This document shows positions 57,881 to 64,000 of a stretch of DNA of 64,000 nt, one piece after another. The stretch spans positions 81,740,705-81,804,704 of the forward strand of contig CP136067.1 of the NCBI GenBank assembly GCA_032622095.1, read 5' to 3'. This stretch comes from Siphonodentalium dalli. Its lineage: Eukaryota > Mollusca > Scaphopoda > Gadilida > Siphonodentaliidae. The notes below the pieces were generated by a model. It was not told the DNA's origin, searched no databases, and saw nothing but the letters and a program-made list of their open reading frames with translations. Position numbers and translations under genes: made by a program. The number at the start of each line of letters is the position of its first letter. The stretch's first letter is position 1.

Positions 57881-60590
57881 TGTTTTTATCATGCATGCGC
57901 CAGACTTTAAACATTCTTATAAGAGATTTGCCTTATGCGGAAGAAGAAGAGTGGGATGAGCGCACACACTGTACGATACCGGTAGCTAGTAGACAAGGTA
58001 TAAATTATGCAGAATAGTTTAATTAGTTTATCAGCGCATAACCTTATGTTATAACTAGCTGAAACAGGCTCATATGTGTGCTTTGCGCACATTTTGCTCT
58101 TTGAAACATTTTGATTTAAAATTGTTTTGTTTTGTTTTTCAATTTAATTGTTGATCCTTGCTCAATTTAACATTTAAAAAAAATCAAAAAAGATAAATAA
58201 CGCCCTTATAACCCCGTTATAATACCAAATTTATTTAAAATCAGTCTTGGGGTCTGGGAGAAAAATCGCGAACAGACAGATCCTACTCTTGTACATATTA
58301 TAGATGCACCGGTCGGAGAACATACATTATTTTCGGCTTTATTTGTGAAAATTATGACAAGTGTCATGCAAAATGAAAAACAGTGTTATAACCATGGATA
58401 AATTCCCAACATCATGACGCAAATAGAAATATAATTACATTATGATTTGACAAAAAAAAGTTGTTTGAATATAGCCAATTTAACACTGAATGTATACATG
58501 GATATCCAAATTAGTGTGAACAAAGATGGCATCAGAATATGCAGTGCAGCAAACGACCGGCCCAGGAGCTGATTGATAGAAAATATCCGATAATAATTAT
58601 CTGAATTACAGCTGTGGAAGGTCCATTGAGCTGCTATTGTGAACATAATTTTGTTAATATATACCTCCAATCGTTTATTTCAAGTAATAAGTTTATGTAA
58701 TTTTCTTTACCTTAAATATACAAAAATTCATATACATTTATGTCATTAGAGTTTTGTGTAAATCAATATTTTTTGATTCCATTAAAAATTATTAAAAAAA
58801 ATAATAATAATAATCTTTTTTAAAAATGCCCAACATTTACAAACTTCCATCTAGCTCGTGTCGTGACATTATATAGGTGGAAAGCCAACTACTGTTTATT
58901 GAATATTAAAAGGGGAAAGCGTCAGGTGGATCGTGTTGACAACATCATATTTTCCACTGTTTACATTTGGGATGATACATGATGCACATATGTACATGTC
59001 ATGAAATATTTGAAAATGAAATCGAACATGCAATCCTTTTATGTTCCACCTTATAGCCGAAACCAGAATCGAAAAGTATGATTCAACCTCACAAATGATT
59101 TCGGCATACCATGTTTCTTATATATTGGCAACTTGAACCCCATAGATCTGTTGGTAATACTTCGTGCATGCATCCAACCACCCATTCGAGACCTCGTAAG
59201 TGCTATTAAGCAATTCACCTTGTTTCTTGTTCGCAATACATTCAAACTGTGGAGCATGTATACATACGGATCGGATCCTGCTCGAGTTTGTCGACTAAAT
59301 GGATCTCCCGAACAGCTTACGAACTGCTCTGCTTGAACTTCTGAAGACACGATATGTACATAAATAATCTATATTTAGTCGGAGTGTCATCTAGCTAAAC
59401 ATGATATACTCTATAACGTAAATAAATATACCGCATAGACAACTCCGTCTTGATCCATTCGGTGCATAATTACCCAGTTGAAGAGTAAATTTAGTTACAC
59501 ACATGTATTCCACAATTTCCATAGCATTTCGTGATTCCCATTAAATTTATATCGTGCATATTGTTTTGTGTAAAAATTATGTGATATATTTAGTTGTCAC
59601 CTATATATTGAAACACTTGTGTGTGATGCGTAATGTTTAAACTCTCCGATTGCGGAGGAAATAAAGTTGTAGATATAAAAATGGAGTGTCACACGCGCGT
59701 AGGTTCAAAGTGATGTGTGACCCGTCGTCCCAAAAGCACAGGACCCGTTCTTACTACTACAAGCACCCAGCCTCCTAGATTATAAGGATCCGACAAGTAG
59801 CGACTATAGAAAGAGGCTGCTTCAGCCCTAGGAAGTGCCACCATACCTTTCCTGGTGATTTATCACTTAGGCCTATTTGACTCTGACTGCGGAATATGCG
59901 TAAGATGCACGAAATGTGACAGGAACGAGACAGAATAGTTTAATGTGTTAGGCCTAATCATAACGCCTTTTACAGCAGAGTGATCATACATAATAACTAT
60001 AAACAAATTAATAACATAAGACAAAATATGATTGGGTTGATTGGTCAATAGGAAATGAAAGGTTAAATATTTAGCCCGTCTTCTTTGTGATTATGATAAG
60101 GCCCTTTGCATTCGACAATCAACTATTACTATAAGCGACTTTAAGTCGAGATGCATGTGAGAATTAGAACAAACCATCTAAGGTGATATACTGATGGATG
60201 TGGTGTACTGCAAAATTTAGTAACTGTATGTTGTATATGTATAGGGGACCTTATCTGAAAGTGCAAGATAACTGTGGAGCCCTTGCTCAACTGAATTAAA
60301 ACCAAATGAGGCGTAGTGCAATTGTGCTAATGGTTTTAGAACAAATAAGTTAAATGTAATGTTAAATAATTATATAGAACTGAATTGTAAGGCTACATAT
60401 ATGAAACAATATAGTAATAGGGTCCGTATTTGCTGGCTAGCTAATCGGGTATTATCGTCACCCTATTTGAGTATTTCATTTCTGACTCAGTATGTTCGAT
60501 ATAGACTTTTAGATATTGTATGATATTTTCATTTACATTTGGCCTCATTTTTTAAATCTGATATGTTAGGGCAATGTATTTCCACTGAAC
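57881..60590. other. Unannotated AT-rich intergenic DNA
   Basis: Short broken frames only. No tRNA, rRNA or clear transposon ends were found. Confidence 0.35.
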
Positions 60591-60604
60591 TCTGCATGGA
60601 GCTC

Positions 60605-61480
60605 ACAGAACGAGACTACAACTGTAGGTTACAGTGAAGTCATTCGATTGGTAGCGACCTCCAACGGATTTTGGACCAAGATGTAGGAGAGAATTAAAAA
60701 TCTTCTGGGCTCTGGTTGGTTAATAGTAGTTTTGATATTTAAACATATAAAATGGATAATGCAATCACTCCTCTTGAAATTTCAGACTCCAAACAAAACA
60801 TTGGCACATTGTAAAGCACGTGGTTCCTAGATTATTATTTTTTGGTGTGAGGTAAAAAATGTCCATATTTTTTTCATGCAATTCTGACTCTCGATTATAA
60901 ATCCAAAATTTAAAGGTACATTCCATGCTCGACGATATGATTTTTTTTCATGCAGAAACTTTGCACAGATGCCAATCCTGGTGACCATGTACTCATTTAT
61001 CACAAATCGTGGATAGTCAGGGCTGCAGGCTCCCAGAACGAGACTACAACTGTAGGTTACAGTGAAGTAATTCGATTGGTAGCGACCTCCAACGGATTTT
61101 GGACCAAGATGCAGGAGATAATTAAAAAAATTATGGGCTCTGGTTGGTTAATAGTAGTTTTGATATTTATTAACATATAAAATGCATAATGCAATCACTC
61201 CTCTTGAAATTTCCGACTCCAAACAAAACATTGGCACATTGTAAAGCACGTGGTTCCTAGATTTAATTTTTTTGGTGTGAGGTAAAAAATGTCAATATTT
61301 TTTCATGCAATTCTGACTCATGCAGACTCTCGATTATAAATCCCAAATTTAAACGTACATTCCATGCTCGACGATATGATTTTTTTTTCATGCAGAAACT
61401 TTGCGCAGATGCCAATCCTGGTGACCATGTACTCATTTATCACAAATCGTGGATAGTCAGGGCTGCAGGCCATTATATGT
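60605..61480 (+). repeat. Tandem duplication of a ~430 bp block with two exon-like pieces
   Basis: 'gaacgagactacaactgtagg' occurs at about 60610 and 61036, and 'aaactttgcncagatgccaat' at 60956 and 61396. Copies are over 90% alike, so the duplication is fairly recent. The junction joins the end of one exon-like piece directly to the start of the other. Confidence 0.75.
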
Positions 61481-61522
61481 TAACACTGAGTCCTATGGGA
61501 AATAATTACTTCACTGTAACCT
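61396..61522 (+). CDS. Candidate internal exon of an unidentified gene
   Basis: Preceded by a T-rich tract and TTTTCATGCAG, followed by donor GTAAGC, and open across its 127 nt. It reads KLCADANPGDHVLIYHKSW, then IVRAAGHYMLTLSPMGNNYF. The GDHV...H pattern faintly recalls LRAT/NlpC-type folds, but this is not a firm match. The 60956-61030 copy is cut after AAG. The other exons, if any, were not found. Confidence 0.33.
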
Positions 61523-62517
61523 GTAAGCCCAAAATAGCCCACTACATCCGCTTTCTGACGTTGTTGAGACTGTCTGTTATTAGCCGGTGAGGGGCAGACA
61601 ACTCGTTTGTTTTGTATAAAATACCACGTTGGATTGTTTTTCTGAGTTATTTCATCATTCTGTGTGTGTGTAATTCTGTGCTGTCAAGTGTTCTTTACTC
61701 GGAGATCGGAACTACGACAAACGGATAATGTCAGAATCAACTGGTAAACACATGTTCGGTATTTTATATTTGTTTCAGAGCATTGATATTATCGAACAGA
61801 TGCTGAAACCTCACTGAAACTTTTCAACTTTTTCAGCCCAGGTTCAGCAGGTCTGGGAAATGTAAAAAATCAGCTACAAAAGCAGTATTCAGCTATCCCA
61901 GCCGAATTCAGCTATATATTATATATACTCTCCACCCGGTAAGTTTTATGGAATATGACAGAACAGAGCAAAATGGCATCGAAAAGAGGTTTCCGATCAC
62001 TTCACCTATTCTGTATTCACCTCAGGCTCAACCTGTCAATGTGTCATTGTGACTGTCAACATGAAACAACTGAATTGGGCCTCTTTGCTTTGACAAAGTT
62101 CTGCCACTTCTTGATAGTAGCCTGGTAATTTTCTCAGAATTGAAAATCTAATCAACCGTTAGGTCATGTCGGCTCACATACTCTCTTCGATAATTCTGAA
62201 TCGTTCAAAATCATTTATATTTTACTTATTTCATCAGAGAGCGAACCTGCTGTAATTCTGCAACATACCGGAAGTCAAAGGCATATTAATTTGACTTGTT
62301 GTAAATAATGTGCACAGAGGTAACATCTCGAGTGAGAGATTAAACATTTGAGTTGTATTCACAACTTTCTTCTGAACAGCTGATCGAGTACGGAAACTAT
62401 ATTAATTAGTATATAGCTGCTATGTGCACAGAAAACTCGATCATGACAATTCGTTCACTGTCGTGCCAGTTACCGCGTTGGTGATATGTTATTTAAAATG
62501 CTTGAGATGGGTATACA

Positions 62518-63713
62518 CAGGTCGGGCACAGGTGCCAAATGAGCTAAATAGCTCATTTGAGCTCAAATAGCTAAATTGAGCTAAATTTTTAATGTGATTT
62601 AAGTCCATTTCCTCAGTTCAACGCGTGCATCAAATTATCGCATTGCGAATTTATTTCTACTGGACCAACCTAGTATTGAGCTTCACAAATACATCGTGTG
62701 CTCATCTACTCACAACAGTCTTGATATCTTTTACGTGACATTTGCTTAAGGATTTATCCATATGTTTTCATTAAAATTCGTGAGAGAAAATAGTTTTAAA
62801 TTGACTTTTCAGTCAGCAAATCGTGCTGTGTCAGATTCGCTCCGCTGTGTCTAAGCTTATCCTAAGATAAATTGAAACAAACGTTCTGATTGGCTGCTCA
62901 AATCAGGCTCCGTCTATGTGTTTATAAGCATGATTTTAATTGAATTTCACTGGTTGGAAGATACGGAAAGCCACGCACAAGACATTGTAACCTTGTGTCC
63001 TTAACCTTCAGAAATATATTCCAGGTAAATTAATATGCAGAAGCGGCAGTTTTATAAACACAATTTGTATGTTCAAAAAGAAGTTTAATCATTCTCCTAA
63101 AAGTGTTAATCAAATTGCCTTTGATCACGCCACTGCTGTTTTAATTACTTGTACGGAAGGAGTTTCTGAGAAGCTTGACATGGGGTCTAACTAATGAATG
63201 TAAATTCGCAATGCGATAATTTGATGCATGTGTTGAACTGAGGAAATGGACTTAAATCACATTAAAAATTTAGCTCGATTTAGCTATGTGAGCTCAAATG
63301 AGCTACCCTGCTGGACAAAACAAGTGTCCACTTAACCGCGGTGCGGTTAGCGTTGCCACCGCGGCCGAAATGCAACTACACTGCGGCTCCACCAGCTAAC
63401 AACAGTTGGGCTGCGGTGTACTTGCCATTCGGCCATGGTGTAGTTGCCGCGGTGTACGTTCATTAAACTGAAAAAAGACGATACAAACCCGAAATCTAAC
63501 CACGATGTACATGCCATTCGGCCGCGTTGTAGTTGCCCTTCGGCCATGGTGTACTTGCCGCTCGGCTGCAGTGTACTTGCCGTTCGGCCGCGGTGCTCAA
63601 CTGCAGTTACAAACTCTGACACCGCGACCGAACGGAAAATACACCGCGGTGCCAATGGACACTTGTTTTGTCCAGCGGGGTATTTAGCTCATTTGGCACC
63701 TGTGCCCGACCTG
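62518..63713. mobile_element. Transposon with ~135 bp inverted arms, CAGGTCGGGCACAGG ends
   Basis: The left arm from CAGGTCGGGCACAGGTGCC to about 62650 is repeated inverted at 63200-63305 plus 63681-63713. ATACA flanks both ends. The right arm is split by the insertion at 63306-63680. Arms are rich in 'gagctcaaatagct'. No transposase. Confidence 0.7.
63306..63680. mobile_element. 375 bp GC-rich element nested in the right arm, TA target
   Basis: Ends CCCTGCTGGACAAAACAAG and CTTGTTTTGTCCAGCGGGG are inverted, with TA on both sides. The intact other arm shows the empty site gagctatttagctc. The interior is a degenerate ~24-27 bp repeat (gccattcggccgcggtgta), and the open frames here come only from it. 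Confidence 0.75.
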
Positions 63714-64000
63714 ATACATGTAGCTATAATCCCATCTCACTTCCGGTTTTACATCCGACAACAACGAATCGATTTGTGTTTTGCAGAAATTTTGCTCCAA
63801 GAAAGATGTTTGAAAGTTCAGATTAAAAGAAAATAGTTCCACCACTTATGATGTACCATACACGATTATATACTGTTTCAGGGTAATGTCTATATGGTAT
63901 TGTTAGAAGCGGCAGCACTTTGTGAGAGTAATGCCAGATTCTCTCGTTTAGGACTGGCCCGGGATCATGACATATGTAACCTAATTTCGTAGCGATTTTG

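Noticed and set aside
63444-63836. 130-codon plus-strand and 102-codon minus-strand frames
   Set aside because: Both run through the GC-rich [13 protein letters not shown] of the 63306-63680 element and change frame content at its border.

Overview
The window is animal nuclear DNA, most likely from a mollusc and probably a bivalve. It is AT-rich. Its one clear protein gene has GT-AG introns, and most of the rest is mobile DNA of a kind common in bivalves: arrays of ~160-170 bp units carrying 'ccaagatggctgc' or 'aaaagggccataactc' motifs and ending in (ACGG)n or (CACACG)n microsatellites. No bacterial, viral or organellar gene was seen.

The gene is EIF3M, the PCI-domain subunit m of translation initiation factor 3, on the minus strand. 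I rebuilt it from ten exons between 57200 (ATG) and 15084 (stop). All nine introns are GT-AG, the phases agree at every junction, and the protein is 377 residues, against about 374 in vertebrates. A 1.1 kb coding sequence is spread over 42 kb because intron 1 (16.2 kb), intron 8 (10.8 kb) and intron 4 (5.2 kb) are full of repeats. A pyrimidine tract of the 5'TOP type lies 56-68 nt upstream of the ATG.

Intron 8 holds the most interesting signal. Seven related copies of a ~126 nt sequence fold, on the host-gene strand, as an H/ACA snoRNA: hairpin, box H, hairpin, ACA, with both boxes 15 nt from the upper stems. The 3' pocket is complementary to the universally conserved 18S rRNA segment GGUGAAAUUCUUGG. 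The copies were multiplied by tandem segmental duplication of the intron. A second, weaker H/ACA-like family of five copies lies in intron 4.

Layout. 1-2160: small inverted-repeat elements and one old satellite-bearing element. 2161-14010: satellite-bearing elements nested in one another, all carrying one ~160 bp unit. 14011-15083: EIF3M 3' flank. 15084-57200: EIF3M. Inside it are duplicated snoRNA blocks (18-27 kb), a 2.1 kb insertion at 24.4-26.5 kb with its empty site preserved nearby, palindromic MITEs (32-34 kb), a 170 bp array (37.8-38.7 kb), and in intron 1 a nest of up to six transposons (48.8-56.7 kb). 57201-64000: the region upstream of EIF3M, with a decayed non-LTR reverse transcriptase tail, a tandemly duplicated exon-like block of unknown identity, and a two-level nested element at 62.5-63.7 kb.

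Many of the mobile elements could be delimited by reading terminal inverted repeats with target duplications, and several have an intact empty site elsewhere in the window. None carries a recognisable intact transposase, so they look non-autonomous.
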